Source: Candidatus Marithrix sp.
GTDB lineage: Bacteria; Pseudomonadota; Gammaproteobacteria; Beggiatoales; Beggiatoaceae
Assembly: GCA_016744775.1 (NCBI GenBank)
Contig: JADGDS010000004.1
Span: forward strand, 1 to 64,000
DNA: 64,000 bases
Direction: 5' to 3'
Shown: in pieces, positions 1-7,550 of the stretch
How the letters are laid out: the number at the start of each line of letters is the position of its first letter
Numbering within the stretch: the stretch's first letter is position 1
The notes under the pieces: generated by a model
Database searches by the model: none
What the model was told of the DNA's origin: nothing
What the model saw: the letters and a program-made list of their open reading frames with translations, nothing else
Program-made: the position numbers and the translations under genes

Positions 1-48
1 CAAGTAGAAACAAACGAGAACTTTGATAAGTTGTTAAAGCTAGACTGA
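1..48 (+). CDS. 3' end of a gene entering from the left (partial)
   Basis: The first 16 codons are open in frame 1 and end in TGA at 46-48, giving a charged tail finishing DKLLKLD. This could be the C-terminus of a plus-strand gene convergent with cysM. Too little is visible to name it, and it could be chance. Confidence 0.3.
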   Translation, partial: QVETNENFDKLLKLD

Positions 49-164
49 TTTGTTGAGTCTGTAGCCAATTAATTAGGTGGCGTGAGCCGGTTATCTCTAA
101 GTTTTTTGAAGAATTCATTATGTTGTTTTATATAAGCAGAGAAATTTATTAACCATGAAGCCTA

Positions 165-1049
165 CTAAAATACACCAGTAGATAAATATCTATCGCCTCG
201 ATCACAAATAATTACTACAATTACTGCATTATTGACTTGTTCAGATAATTGCAAAGCACCTGCTACTGCGCCACCTGATGATATACCGCAAAAAATACCT
301 TCTTCAACTGCTAAAGCGCGTGTTGTATCTTCCGCGCTTTGTTGATCAATATCAATAATGCTATCTACTTGTGTTGCATCAAAGATTTGTGGTAAATATT
401 CTTTAGACCAACGGCGAATTCCGGGTATTTTAGCTCCTTCGGCTGGTTGTAATCCAACAATTTGTATCTCTGAATTGACTTCCTTTAAATAACGAGAAGT
501 ACCCATAATAGTGCCAGTAGTACCCATTGCACTTACAAAATGGGTGATTGTTCCTTCTGTATCGCGCCAAATTTCTGGACCAGTTGTTCTATAATGAGCC
601 AAGGGATTATCAGGATTATCAAATTGATTTAAGATTTTGCCTTTACCTTCTTGTTCCATCTTTATAGCTAGATCACGCGCTTCTTCCATACTGCCTTTTT
701 CTGATACTAGTATAATTTCTGCACCATAAGCTGTCATTAATTGTCGCCGTTCAAGACTCATATTTTCTGGCATAATTAATACCATTTTATAAGCTTTTAT
801 AGCGGCTACCATAGCTAAAGCAATACCAGTATTGCCGCTAGTTGCTTCAATGAGTGTATCGCCCGGTTTAATTTCACCTCGTAGTTCAGCCTCTTGAATC
901 ATACTCAAAGCAGGGCGATCTTTAACTGAACCAGCAGGATTATTACCTTCTAATTTTAGTAAAATGGTATTATTACTATTAGGATTTAATCGTTGTAAAC
1001 GAACCAATGGCGTATTACCAACAAAATTTTCTATACTTGGAAATTTCAT
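165..1049 (-). CDS. cysM: Cysteine synthase B (O-acetylserine sulfhydrylase)
   Basis: PLP-dependent enzyme that makes cysteine from O-acetylserine and sulfide (CysM also accepts thiosulfate) in the cytoplasm. The 294-residue protein is full length. The PLP-binding lysine is K43 in the GSVKDRPA motif. The substrate loop TSGNTG lies near residue 70 and the glycine-rich phosphate loop GTTGT near 175. GISSGGA near residue 255 completes the fold-type II signature. The segment RRWSKEYLP resembles CysM rather than CysK. It appears to be a single-gene unit; the 225 bp upstream (1050-1274) is shared with the plus-strand sensor kinase. CysM versus CysK is judged from motifs only. Confidence 0.93.
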   Translation of the reverse strand: MKFPSIENFVGNTPLVRLQRLNPNSNNTILLKLEGNNPAGSVKDRPALSMIQEAELRGEIKPGDTLIEATSGNTGIALAMVAAIKAYKMVLIMPENMSLERRQLMTAYGAEIILVSEKGSMEEARDLAIKMEQEGKGKILNQFDNPDNPLAHYRTTGPEIWRDTEGTITHFVSAMGTTGTIMGTSRYLKEVNSEIQIVGLQPAEGAKIPGIRRWSKEYLPQIFDATQVDSIIDIDQQSAEDTTRALAVEEGIFCGISSGGAVAGALQLSEQVNNAVIVVIICDRGDRYLSTGVF

Positions 1050-1074
1050 AACTTATTTTTTTAATGGAGTAAAT

Positions 1075-1182
1075 TTATATTGAATCAACAAATTTTTTAA
1101 GTTTATACCAATCATCAACTCGATAAGATCGAAGCGTTACAACAAATAGATAAGGATATACTGGTGGTGATCCAATTGTGAA
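1075..1182 (-). pseudogene. Remnant reading frame between cysM and baeS
   Basis: On the minus strand an open stretch ends at TAA (1077-1075) and reads as a plausible protein C-terminus (PYLFVVTLRSYRVDDWYKLK then KFVDSI). It has no start codon and runs into the repeat at 1172-1235, as if the upstream part was cut off when the repeat or baeS segment arrived. The family is not recognised. The frame could be fortuitous. Confidence 0.3.
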
Positions 1183-1240
1183 GAAAATGTGGAGAAACTA
1201 TGTAAATTATGTGAAGAATGATCAATCTCTATAATCAGAT
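1172..1240 (+). promoter_or_regulatory. BaeR-box-like repeat, copy 1 (upstream of baeS)
   Basis: Read on the minus strand, 1189-1172 is ATTTTCTTCACAATTGGA, which agrees at 14 of 18 positions with the published E. coli BaeR box (TTTTTCTCCATDATTGGC, from memory). A second GGAGAAA half-site follows one helical turn away (1191-1197), as expected for an OmpR-family dimer. A good -10 (TATAAT, 1230-1235) lies 40 bp upstream of the baeS start. The layout suits autoregulated transcription of baeS. Related copies lie at 4381-4470 and 7391-7467. Confidence 0.6.
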
Positions 1241-1274
1241 GTTATTATAGATTAATTTTTCGATAAGCGAAACT

Positions 1275-2687
1275 ATGAAAATTAAGCTATCCTACAAATT
1301 TTTTATCTCATTCTTGTTAACCAGTGTGATAACTATTGTTTTAATGGTTGTCATCATGGACTTTTATTTTCAAAAAAACTTCGTAGAGTTTATGAATAAA
1401 ATGGACATGAAAATATTCAATGAGCTTGATTATAGACTCAGTATAGAATATAAAACTGAACAAAGCTGGGATAGATTAAGAAATAACCATTTTGTTTGGA
1501 GAGAATTGCTAGATTCCATTCATCGCAAAAATAAAGATCATAGACCACCTCCGCCTCCCGGTTTGAGGCGAAAACATCCAAAAGATTCTCCATTTAGGAG
1601 GATCGCCCTGTTTGACGCACAAAAAAATAGAGTAGTTGGTAATCTAGCTCCAATCAAACAGCATCAACTTCAAGCAATTATAGTCACAGGAAAAATAGTT
1701 GGATGGCTGGGAATGCACAAAAGAAAAGGTATATCAAGACCTCGGGAGATTGAATTTTTAAAACAACAAACTCAGATATTCTATCTAATAGCTGGATGTA
1801 TTTTATTAATGACAACTTTGCTTGCATGGTGGTTATCAAGACAATTGTTAATTCCTATTCAACAACTAATTAAAGGTACACAAGCATTAAGTTCCCGTCA
1901 ATTTCAAACCAAAATTAAAACTCATTCCAATGATGAATTGGGACAATTAGCTGATGATTTTAATACAATGGCACAAATACTTGAAAAATATGAAATAATG
2001 CGTCAACAATGGTTGACTGATATTTCGCATGAACTAAGAACTCCTTTATCAATAATGCGTGGCGAAATTGAAGCTATGCAAGATGGTATTCGAGACTTCA
2101 ATCATGAAGCATTGAATTCATTACATTTTGAAGTACAGCGTATGAGTCGGCTGGTTGATGATCTTCGACAATTATCATTAGCAGATACTGAGGCTTTATC
2201 TTTAAAAAAACAACCGATTAATCCACTACAAATTTTGCGAGAAAGCTTAAAATTATATCATACTCAATTAGCGCAACATAATATTTTAGTAGAAGAAAAT
2301 TTGCAAGCAGATATTATCTGGCAAGCAAATGCAGATAAATTAAGGCAATTATATTCCAATATACTGGAAAATACATTACGATATGTAGATTCGCCGGGCA
2401 GCTTAAAAATTTTCTCTGAACAGACAAAAACTCAGCTCAGCATCAACTTTATCGACTCAGGACCCGGGGTACCTGAAGAATCTATAGGACGCTTATTTGA
2501 TCGACTTTATCGGGTAGAACAATCAAGAAATAGAGCCAAAGGTGGCAGCGGATTAGGCTTGGCTATTTGTAAAAATATCGTAGAAATGCACAGTGGCAAA
2601 ATTACAGCTACTAATGTATCATCAGGTGGACTTTGGATTAAAATAGTTTTTCCTTATACCAGAAATGGACGGAATAGCTGTTTGTAG
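1275..2687 (+). CDS. baeS: BaeS-like envelope-stress sensor histidine kinase
   Basis: Membrane sensor kinase of the BaeS type (470 aa). A first TM helix lies near residues 7-29. A periplasmic sensor of about 135 residues carries the proline-rich PPPPPGLR stretch, and a second TM lies near 168-188. HAMP (190-240) is followed by the dimerisation motif DISHELRTPL with phosphoacceptor H252, then N box NILENTLRY, G1 box DSGPGVP and G2 box GGSGLGLAI. The order and wording closely follow E. coli BaeS. The last residues (TRNGRNSCL) are not native: from 2658 the reading frame runs out of frame into a 43 bp piece of the baeR gene, so the natural C-terminus after KIVFPY has been replaced. The ATPase motifs are intact, so the kinase may still work. 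Its partner now lies 5 kb away at 7551. Confidence 0.9.
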   Translation: MKIKLSYKFFISFLLTSVITIVLMVVIMDFYFQKNFVEFMNKMDMKIFNELDYRLSIEYKTEQSWDRLRNNHFVWRELLDSIHRKNKDHRPPPPPGLRRKHPKDSPFRRIALFDAQKNRVVGNLAPIKQHQLQAIIVTGKIVGWLGMHKRKGISRPREIEFLKQQTQIFYLIAGCILLMTTLLAWWLSRQLLIPIQQLIKGTQALSSRQFQTKIKTHSNDELGQLADDFNTMAQILEKYEIMRQQWLTDISHELRTPLSIMRGEIEAMQDGIRDFNHEALNSLHFEVQRMSRLVDDLRQLSLADTEALSLKKQPINPLQILRESLKLYHTQLAQHNILVEENLQADIIWQANADKLRQLYSNILENTLRYVDSPGSLKIFSEQTKTQLSINFIDSGPGVPEESIGRLFDRLYRVEQSRNRAKGGSGLGLAICKNIVEMHSGKITATNVSSGGLWIKIVFPYTRNGRNSCL

Positions 2688-2700
2688 TGAAATCAGGAAA
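2658..2700 (+). pseudogene. Internal fragment of baeR joined to the 3' end of baeS
   Basis: These 43 bases match baeR positions 7721-7763 at about 40 sites (the region coding PEMDGIAVCSQIRK). They follow the baeS 3' end directly, and the first ~170 bp of baeR are missing. This shows that baeS and baeR were once adjacent and that a duplication or deletion separated them. Confidence 0.85.
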
Positions 2701-2766
2701 GCTTCTTCTGTTATGCCCAATTCTGCCGCTGCTGCTAGTCTGGCTCACTGTTCCGTCAGTGATAAC
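2701..2766. other. Composition-shifted spacer at a rearrangement junction
   Basis: A GC-richer 66 bp stretch between the baeR fragment and the stop of the DUF1566 gene. On the minus strand it can be read as an Ala-rich peptide (ARLAAAAELGITEEA), reminiscent of a helix-turn-helix but without a start. I see no gene in it; it probably came in with the DUF1566 segment. Confidence 0.3.
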
Positions 2767-4365
2767 TTAGCCAGTTGTTCCACCACGTACCAAGCGAACA
2801 TAGTTGTAGATGCGAATAGCGTCACCTTGAGGACCACGGCCAGTAGGAAATTCTGCTGGGTCTCCAGATTTAGGATCACTGCGCTGTGAGCCAGCTCCAT
2901 GGACATCAGACCATGTGTCGTTCATATAACCTAGACTTCGCCCAAAGCTAACATAGGCACCTGCTCCTCCCGACTGGTCAGTCCAGTTAGCATGAGTAGT
3001 GTTGCTCCAGTAGAAGGCATAGTCAGTTTCTCCTGCTTCGTTGGTGATGCTGGTGGCCTTGAACAGTGGGTCGATGGCAGCAGAATTAGTGGTGTCAGGC
3101 GAACGACTATAGTCAACAATGCTTTGTAGTTCTTTGACGTTAGGTAAACGCCAATCACTGTAGCCCAAATACTTGGCATCATTCTGCGCTTTTACATAGG
3201 CTAGAGCTTGTTCCCAATTAAGGCCGCTACCACTGTCATTCTGCGCCCACATCAGACCAGTAGCATTATCAGTGACAATGCCATTGCCATTATCGCTGAA
3301 ATCATTGACACCATAGCTGCTATTTTCACGGATACAGGCAACTAAGAAAGTTTTATCCTGCCCAAATCTTGTAATTCCGTAACCTTTAATACGACCATCG
3401 GCAAAATTAACTCCAAAAAGCAGCGGTACTGTGGTGTCAGCAACGTAAAGGGTGCTTGATGCGTATTGAGAATCAATGATGCGTTCGTTTGCATTGGTGT
3501 CACCATAAGCGAAATCAAAATAGTTGGTATCAATAAAGGGGACCAAGCCAGAAGTGTCAGTGCCTTCATAACCGCTAGGGTCTAAGCCGCTGAAATTCAT
3601 AAGCGAATAGAGTTGTTTAATGTTGGGCAACTGCCAGTCAGTGTGGCCAGCCAAGGACAGATTTTCACAGTAGGCAGCAGCGGCTTCATTGCTCAACTTG
3701 TCAGCAGCATCAATGTCGCCATCGCCATCAGTATCAGCGGTTTTCTGCCATATTAGGCCAGTTACGTTGTCAGTGACAGTGCCATCGCCATTATTGGTGT
3801 AGCTGGGAGCGTTGCGAGTATATTGAGCATCCTGCCCATAAAAGGCTTCCCCTTTGGCGGGACAAGTGATTTCACCTGTATTGTTGTAGCATATGGCTTG
3901 ACCTGTGTCAGGAATATTATATTTATTCGATAATGTTACATTCAACATTACTGAGTCATAAAACATTTGTTCCATGTCTATGACTCCATTCATATCCATA
4001 TCAACTCCAAAATAAAAGGTATATGAACCTGAAGGCAAACTTGAGGTCTTCAAAATCTCATTGCTTGGCTGATCTAATAAGGAACCTTGAGACATTGGAG
4101 ACTGTCCTAACTGCCAGCCAACTGACTGTTCATAATAATACCAACCAACTGGTGTATCAGCTAGTGCCCACGAATCTGTATCGCTATTAGTCATATCTCC
4201 AGAATCAATCGCTACTGTGACTGAAACATTATCATTTGTTGTTATGGATACTGGCTCATCTGAGCCATTTACTTTTATGTCAGGAACTGGATCTTTTGCC
4301 CATGCGGTTCCTGTTGTTATTGCAAATATCAACACTTGGGATGATATTTTGGGTAAAAATTTCAT
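2767..4365 (-). CDS. Secreted protein with two DUF1566 (Lcl C-terminal) domains
   Basis: A 532-residue exported protein. A signal peptide of about 23 residues ends TAWA-KD. Residues 25-175 form an Ig-like or dockerin-like N-terminal region. Two DUF1566 units follow, each with the family pattern VTDNxTGLxW ... TDWxLPNxKxL (about 200-350 and 365-530). The first unit holds a calcium-loop-like stretch DTDGDGDIDAAD. DUF1566 proteins are secreted or surface proteins of unknown function. The downstream two thirds of the gene (2767-3900) is visibly more GC-rich than its first third and the neighbours, so the gene is a mosaic and probably acquired. A BaeR-box-like repeat lies about 40 bp upstream of the start, suggesting control by the adjacent BaeSR system. 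Confidence 0.85.
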   Translation of the reverse strand: MKFLPKISSQVLIFAITTGTAWAKDPVPDIKVNGSDEPVSITTNDNVSVTVAIDSGDMTNSDTDSWALADTPVGWYYYEQSVGWQLGQSPMSQGSLLDQPSNEILKTSSLPSGSYTFYFGVDMDMNGVIDMEQMFYDSVMLNVTLSNKYNIPDTGQAICYNNTGEITCPAKGEAFYGQDAQYTRNAPSYTNNGDGTVTDNVTGLIWQKTADTDGDGDIDAADKLSNEAAAAYCENLSLAGHTDWQLPNIKQLYSLMNFSGLDPSGYEGTDTSGLVPFIDTNYFDFAYGDTNANERIIDSQYASSTLYVADTTVPLLFGVNFADGRIKGYGITRFGQDKTFLVACIRENSSYGVNDFSDNGNGIVTDNATGLMWAQNDSGSGLNWEQALAYVKAQNDAKYLGYSDWRLPNVKELQSIVDYSRSPDTTNSAAIDPLFKATSITNEAGETDYAFYWSNTTHANWTDQSGGAGAYVSFGRSLGYMNDTWSDVHGAGSQRSDPKSGDPAEFPTGRGPQGDAIRIYNYVRLVRGGTTG

Positions 4366-4380
4366 AATATATCTCCAAAA

Positions 4381-4470
4381 TTATTCAATGTTGAATAGTA
4401 TAGCAAGCAATTATGGAGAAAATGTGGAGAAACTATGTAAACTATGTGAAGAATGATCAATGTCTATAAT
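4381..4470 (-). promoter_or_regulatory. BaeR-box-like repeat, copy 2 (upstream of the DUF1566 gene)
   Basis: On the minus strand, 4421-4404 is ATTTTCTCCATAATTGCT, agreeing at 15 of 18 positions with the E. coli BaeR box and including the whole TTTTCTCCATAATTG core. A second GGAGAAA half-site follows at 11 bp spacing (4425-4431). The copy shares about 80 bp with copy 3. It also keeps a plus-strand TATAAT (4465-4470) with no plus-strand gene downstream, consistent with derivation from the baeS promoter. Confidence 0.65.
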
Positions 4471-4540
4471 AACTGATGTTACACACGATGCAAAACTATC
4501 CTCGTAACTGGCTTAGGTATTTATGAAGCAATCTCCTTGA

Positions 4541-5131
4541 TTATTTTTCTCCAATACGATAATTCAGTTTATACACAGCTCCATCTTTATCAAAGTAGAT
4601 AGCTTGGCTACCTTGTTTATTAGAATCATTAGATGCTTCAATAGTTTTGCTACCTAAATAATCATCTTCATCACCCCAAAAACTACCATCTTTCTCATAA
4701 AGAGAAAGATTAATACTAGTCTTATATAAAAGGTTCAGAGGTTTCTCCTCCCCATCATTCATACTTTCCATCCATATAATTTCATTCTTGCCATTCTTGA
4801 GAACAACATCGTCATTACCAATTAAATCTTCAGTCTTTATGCACTTGATAGATTCTAAAAATATCGAATCATTTACAAAAGAACTACCACCAGATAAACT
4901 ATCATTAAATATTTTATCTGTAGATTGATTTTGTGTATCATTAGTGTTTAAACTAGCAATTACATCATATTTTAGGGTAGATATAATATCTTTAAATAAA
5001 AATAATGTACCAACAATTGCTATTATTACAGCCAAAATAGTAATAAATTTATTTCTTTTAAAATAATGCGAAAAGAAGGCGCCACTTGTTAATACAAAAA
5101 TAATAGCTAATACAAAGAGTTTTAATGTCAT
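4541..5131 (-). CDS. Hypothetical membrane-anchored protein
   Basis: A 196-residue protein with two N-terminal hydrophobic helices (about residues 3-21 and 29-48) joined by a short basic loop HYFKRNK. A hydrophilic domain of about 145 residues, rich in Asp, Asn and Ser, follows. With both helices inserted the soluble domain lies on the same side as the N-terminus. No family is recognised. Codon use is AT-rich like the host, unlike the DUF1566 gene beside it. Confidence 0.6.
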   Translation of the reverse strand: MTLKLFVLAIIFVLTSGAFFSHYFKRNKFITILAVIIAIVGTLFLFKDIISTLKYDVIASLNTNDTQNQSTDKIFNDSLSGGSSFVNDSIFLESIKCIKTEDLIGNDDVVLKNGKNEIIWMESMNDGEEKPLNLLYKTSINLSLYEKDGSFWGDEDDYLGSKTIEASNDSNKQGSQAIYFDKDGAVYKLNYRIGEK

Positions 5132-5193
5132 ATTGTTTTACCTGATAAAGTTTAGATTTTTACATTACAGAAAAATGTATTGAACCACAAATT

Positions 5194-5304
5194 CTACATT
5201 TGTTGCCACTCAAATGATTCAATATTTTTATCTTCAGGATTAAATTCCATTCCAATCAAATAAATTGCCTTGTCTTTTTTTCGTGGCAATCGTAAAATAG
5301 TCAT
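5194..5304 (-). pseudogene. Short ORF, possible C-terminal remnant
   Basis: A 36-codon minus-strand frame from ATG at 5304 encodes MTILRLPRKKDKAIYLIGME and then FNPEDKNIESFEWQQM. The composition looks protein-like and vaguely recalls the end of a PilZ-type domain. It is more likely a leftover of a longer gene than a functional peptide. Confidence 0.25.
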
Positions 5305-5328
5305 AACTTTTTTACGATTGGTCAAAAA

Positions 5329-6531
5329 ATGGATAGGCATTATCATAGATTTTTAAATAGTTCATTATTTGAACATAGGCAAATGGTTTTTGTTTCTGGT
5401 GCTAGGCAAGTTGGTAAAACTACTTTGGCTAAGCAGATTGCTCAAAATTTTTCAGTGGCTATTTATTTGAATTGGGATGATATTGAACATCGTCAAATTA
5501 TCTTAGGTGATCTTGTCGATCTTTTAGGCTTAAATCAGTTAAACACTGGTTTGCCTTTGTTGATTCTTGATGAACTTCATAAGTTTGCTGATTGGAAATC
5601 TTTTTTAAAAGGTTTATTTGATCGTTTTGAGGGAAGGTTGGCTATATTAGTCACTGGTAGTGCTAGAATGGATGTATTCAGAAAAGGTGGCGATAGTTTG
5701 ATGGGTAGATATTTTAATTATCGGCTTCATCCTTTAAGTGTTGCTGAATTAGTTCATTCTGATTGGAATACTGATCAGCTGATTCAAGCTCCTAAAGCTT
5801 TAGCGGCGGAATCATTTGATTTGTTATTTAAATTTGGTGGTTTTCCAGAGGTGTTTGTAAAAGCTGATTCTAAATTTTATAAGCGTTGGCGACGCTTACG
5901 ACAACAACAATTAATTCGAGAAGATATTCGTGATGCTACTCGGGTTCAAGAAATTGCACAATTGGAAATGTTGGTTGTTTTATTAGAACAACAAGCTGGG
6001 CAAATTACTAAATATTCTACTCTTGCTAAACAGTTGCGAGTCTCAGTAGATACGGTGCGTCGTTGGTTAGATATTTTAGAAGGATTTTATTATTGTTATC
6101 GCATTCGCCCTTGGTATCAAAATATTAGCACTGCTTTAAGAAAGGAACCTAAAACCTACTTATGGGATTGGTCAAATATTTCTGAACCCGGAGCAAAAGT
6201 AGAAAATTTTATAGCTTCACATTTATTAAAAGCAGTTCATGCTTGGACAGATATAGGTTTAGGTGAATTTAATTTACATTATTTGCGTACCAAAGATCAA
6301 AAAGAAGTTGATTTTTTAGTAAGCAAAGATCAGAAAGCTTGGTTATTAGTAGAAGTAAAAAACTCAATGAAAGCAAAATTAAATCCAAACTTAGCATGGT
6401 TTCAGACAAAAACAGAGGCTAAATATGCCTTTCAAGTCGCGATGGATGCAGAATTTGTTGAAGCTGATTGTTTTCAACATACCACTCCTATTAAAGTGCC
6501 AGCTCGCACATTTTTATCGCAATTGTTGTAA
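5329..6531 (+). CDS. AAA ATPase of the AAA_14 / DUF4143 family
   Basis: 400 residues. Walker A is GARQVGKT (24-31), Walker B LLILDEL near 82, sensor-1-like VTGSARM near 109. The C-terminal DUF4143 part contains a winged-helix-like KYSTLAKQLRVSVDTVRRWL and a restriction-endonuclease-like core (EVDFLVSK ... LLVEVKNS). The family is abundant and mobile in bacteria; its role is unsettled, and proposals include DNA-linked or toxin-antitoxin-like functions. The gene stands alone and is followed directly by a MITE at 6543. A broken relative lies at 20840-21909. Confidence 0.85.
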   Translation: MDRHYHRFLNSSLFEHRQMVFVSGARQVGKTTLAKQIAQNFSVAIYLNWDDIEHRQIILGDLVDLLGLNQLNTGLPLLILDELHKFADWKSFLKGLFDRFEGRLAILVTGSARMDVFRKGGDSLMGRYFNYRLHPLSVAELVHSDWNTDQLIQAPKALAAESFDLLFKFGGFPEVFVKADSKFYKRWRRLRQQQLIREDIRDATRVQEIAQLEMLVVLLEQQAGQITKYSTLAKQLRVSVDTVRRWLDILEGFYYCYRIRPWYQNISTALRKEPKTYLWDWSNISEPGAKVENFIASHLLKAVHAWTDIGLGEFNLHYLRTKDQKEVDFLVSKDQKAWLLVEVKNSMKAKLNPNLAWFQTKTEAKYAFQVAMDAEFVEADCFQHTTPIKVPARTFLSQLL

Positions 6532-6542
6532 TCTTTTTGAAC

Positions 6543-6768
6543 GAGTGTGACCTCAATATGATGTAAAAACATTTTGACATGCTCAAGCACCGCCTTGGAA
6601 TAAATTCCAAGGCTCATAGCTAAAGTCTGCTGAAGCAGACTAACATTCCAACAGAACATCGTAGAACAGTCGGCTTGAGCCGACTTTAGCTTTGAGTCTT
6701 GGAATTTATTCCAAGGCGGTGTTTGCTTATGTAAAAATGTTTTTCTACATCATATTGAGGTCACACCC
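6543..6768. mobile_element. MITE-like element with long terminal inverted repeats
   Basis: About 225 bp with inverted ends of roughly 30 bp (GTGTGACCTCAATATGATGT at 6545, its complement ending at 6766). It is built of nested palindromes: GCCTTGGAAT/ATTCCAAGGC at both sides, AGTCTGCTGAAGCAGACT and AGTCGGCTTGAGCCGACT inside. The 8 bp TTTTGAAC flanks it on both sides (6535-6542 and 6769-6776), consistent with a target-site duplication. It has no coding capacity. It may also act as a transcription stop after the ATPase gene. Confidence 0.75.
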
Positions 6769-6808
6769 TTTTGAACTGTGATTTTCACAGTTCAAATTCC
6801 ACCAGCAA

Positions 6809-7345
6809 TTATCTACGATGATTACCTCTACCACCACCACGATGTCCAGTAGGCATTTGATTCAATTCTTCTGTAGAAATAACACCATCTCCGTTAGTAT
6901 CCATACGTGTAAACTTATCTACTAATGGTGAATTCATTTCTATGCTAGAAAGCATACCATCACCATCCAGATCAAGCCGTGATAACATTCCTTCTGATCT
7001 GTCGCCATGTTTTCCAGCAGGTGGTTTACCAGCTTGAAATTCTTCTAAACTTAGTGAACCATTTCCATCAGTATCCAACTCAGCAAAACGTTTCGCAGAT
7101 CGTTCTTGATGTTCTACTTCACGAGCAACTGTTATTTCTTCTTGTGTTAATAAACCATCAGTATTAGTATCAGCCGTTGTGAATCTTTCATTTAGCACAG
7201 ACTGAACTTCTTCGCCGGAAATTGAACCATCTTGATTTACATCAAATTGGTCCATAAACCGGTTTGCCATATTGGGTTCAGCAATCGCGGTTCCCATTGT
7301 CAAACTTAAAACAACAACACTTGATAAAGTCATTATAGTTTTCAT
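6809..7345 (-). CDS. Secreted calcium-binding protein with five EF-hands
   Basis: A 178-residue exported protein with a signal peptide of about 22 residues (cleavage after AIA). Five canonical EF-hand loops start at D35 (DVNQDGSISGEE), D59 (DTNTDGLLTQEE), D91 (DTDGNGSLSLEE), D125 (DLDGDGMLSSIE) and D149 (DTNGDGVISTEE). The C-terminus is basic and Gly-rich (GHRGGGRGNHRR). It should bind calcium in the periplasm or outside the cell. A BaeR-box-like repeat lies about 65-95 bp upstream, shared with baeR on the opposite strand. Periplasmic EF-hand proteins beside two-component systems are known in other gammaproteobacteria; a calcium-linked envelope response is an inference here. Confidence 0.88.
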   Translation of the reverse strand: MKTIMTLSSVVVLSLTMGTAIAEPNMANRFMDQFDVNQDGSISGEEVQSVLNERFTTADTNTDGLLTQEEITVAREVEHQERSAKRFAELDTDGNGSLSLEEFQAGKPPAGKHGDRSEGMLSRLDLDGDGMLSSIEMNSPLVDKFTRMDTNGDGVISTEELNQMPTGHRGGGRGNHRR

Positions 7346-7390
7346 AATAAAATCCTCTAATTTAATTAGGCAACATAAGAAGTAAATTCT

Positions 7391-7467
7391 TCATTGTCGA
7401 AAAGTATAGCAAGCAATTGTGGAGAAAATGTGGAGAAACTATGTAGATTATGTGAAGAATTATCAAT
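7391..7467. promoter_or_regulatory. BaeR-box-like repeat, copy 3 (between EF-hand gene and baeR)
   Basis: Shares about 80 bp with copy 2 (from TCATTGTCGAAAAGTATAGC onward). On the minus strand 7427-7410 is ATTTTCTCCACAATTGCT, 14 of 18 against the E. coli BaeR box, with the second GGAGAAA half-site at 7432-7438. It faces the EF-hand gene and also lies upstream of baeR. The plus-strand -10 seen in copies 1 and 2 is degraded here (TATGATTAAA). Confidence 0.6.
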
Positions 7468-7478
7468 ATGATTAAATT

Positions 7479-7538
7479 TCGTAGAAATGCACGGTGGCAA
7501 AATTACGGCTACTAATGTATCATTAGGTGGACTTTGGA
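7479..7538 (+). pseudogene. 3' fragment of baeS left upstream of baeR
   Basis: Sixty bases match the end of baeS (2579-2638) at 57 positions and cover the codons for VEMHSGKITATNVSSGGLW. The fragment ends 12 bp before the baeR start codon. Together with the baeR fragment at 2658-2700 it shows reciprocal truncated copies, the mark of a duplication of the baeS-baeR junction around the inserted segment. Confidence 0.88.
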
Positions 7539-7550
7539 AAAATAAAGGCT

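Noticed and set aside
2665..2889. Plus-strand frame starting MDGIAVCSEIRK
   Set aside because: Its start is the baeR fragment and the rest is antisense to the DUF1566 gene.
7527..7550. GTG start for baeR eight codons upstream
   Set aside because: These codons derive from the baeS 3' fragment; ATG 7551 has its own ribosome-binding site.
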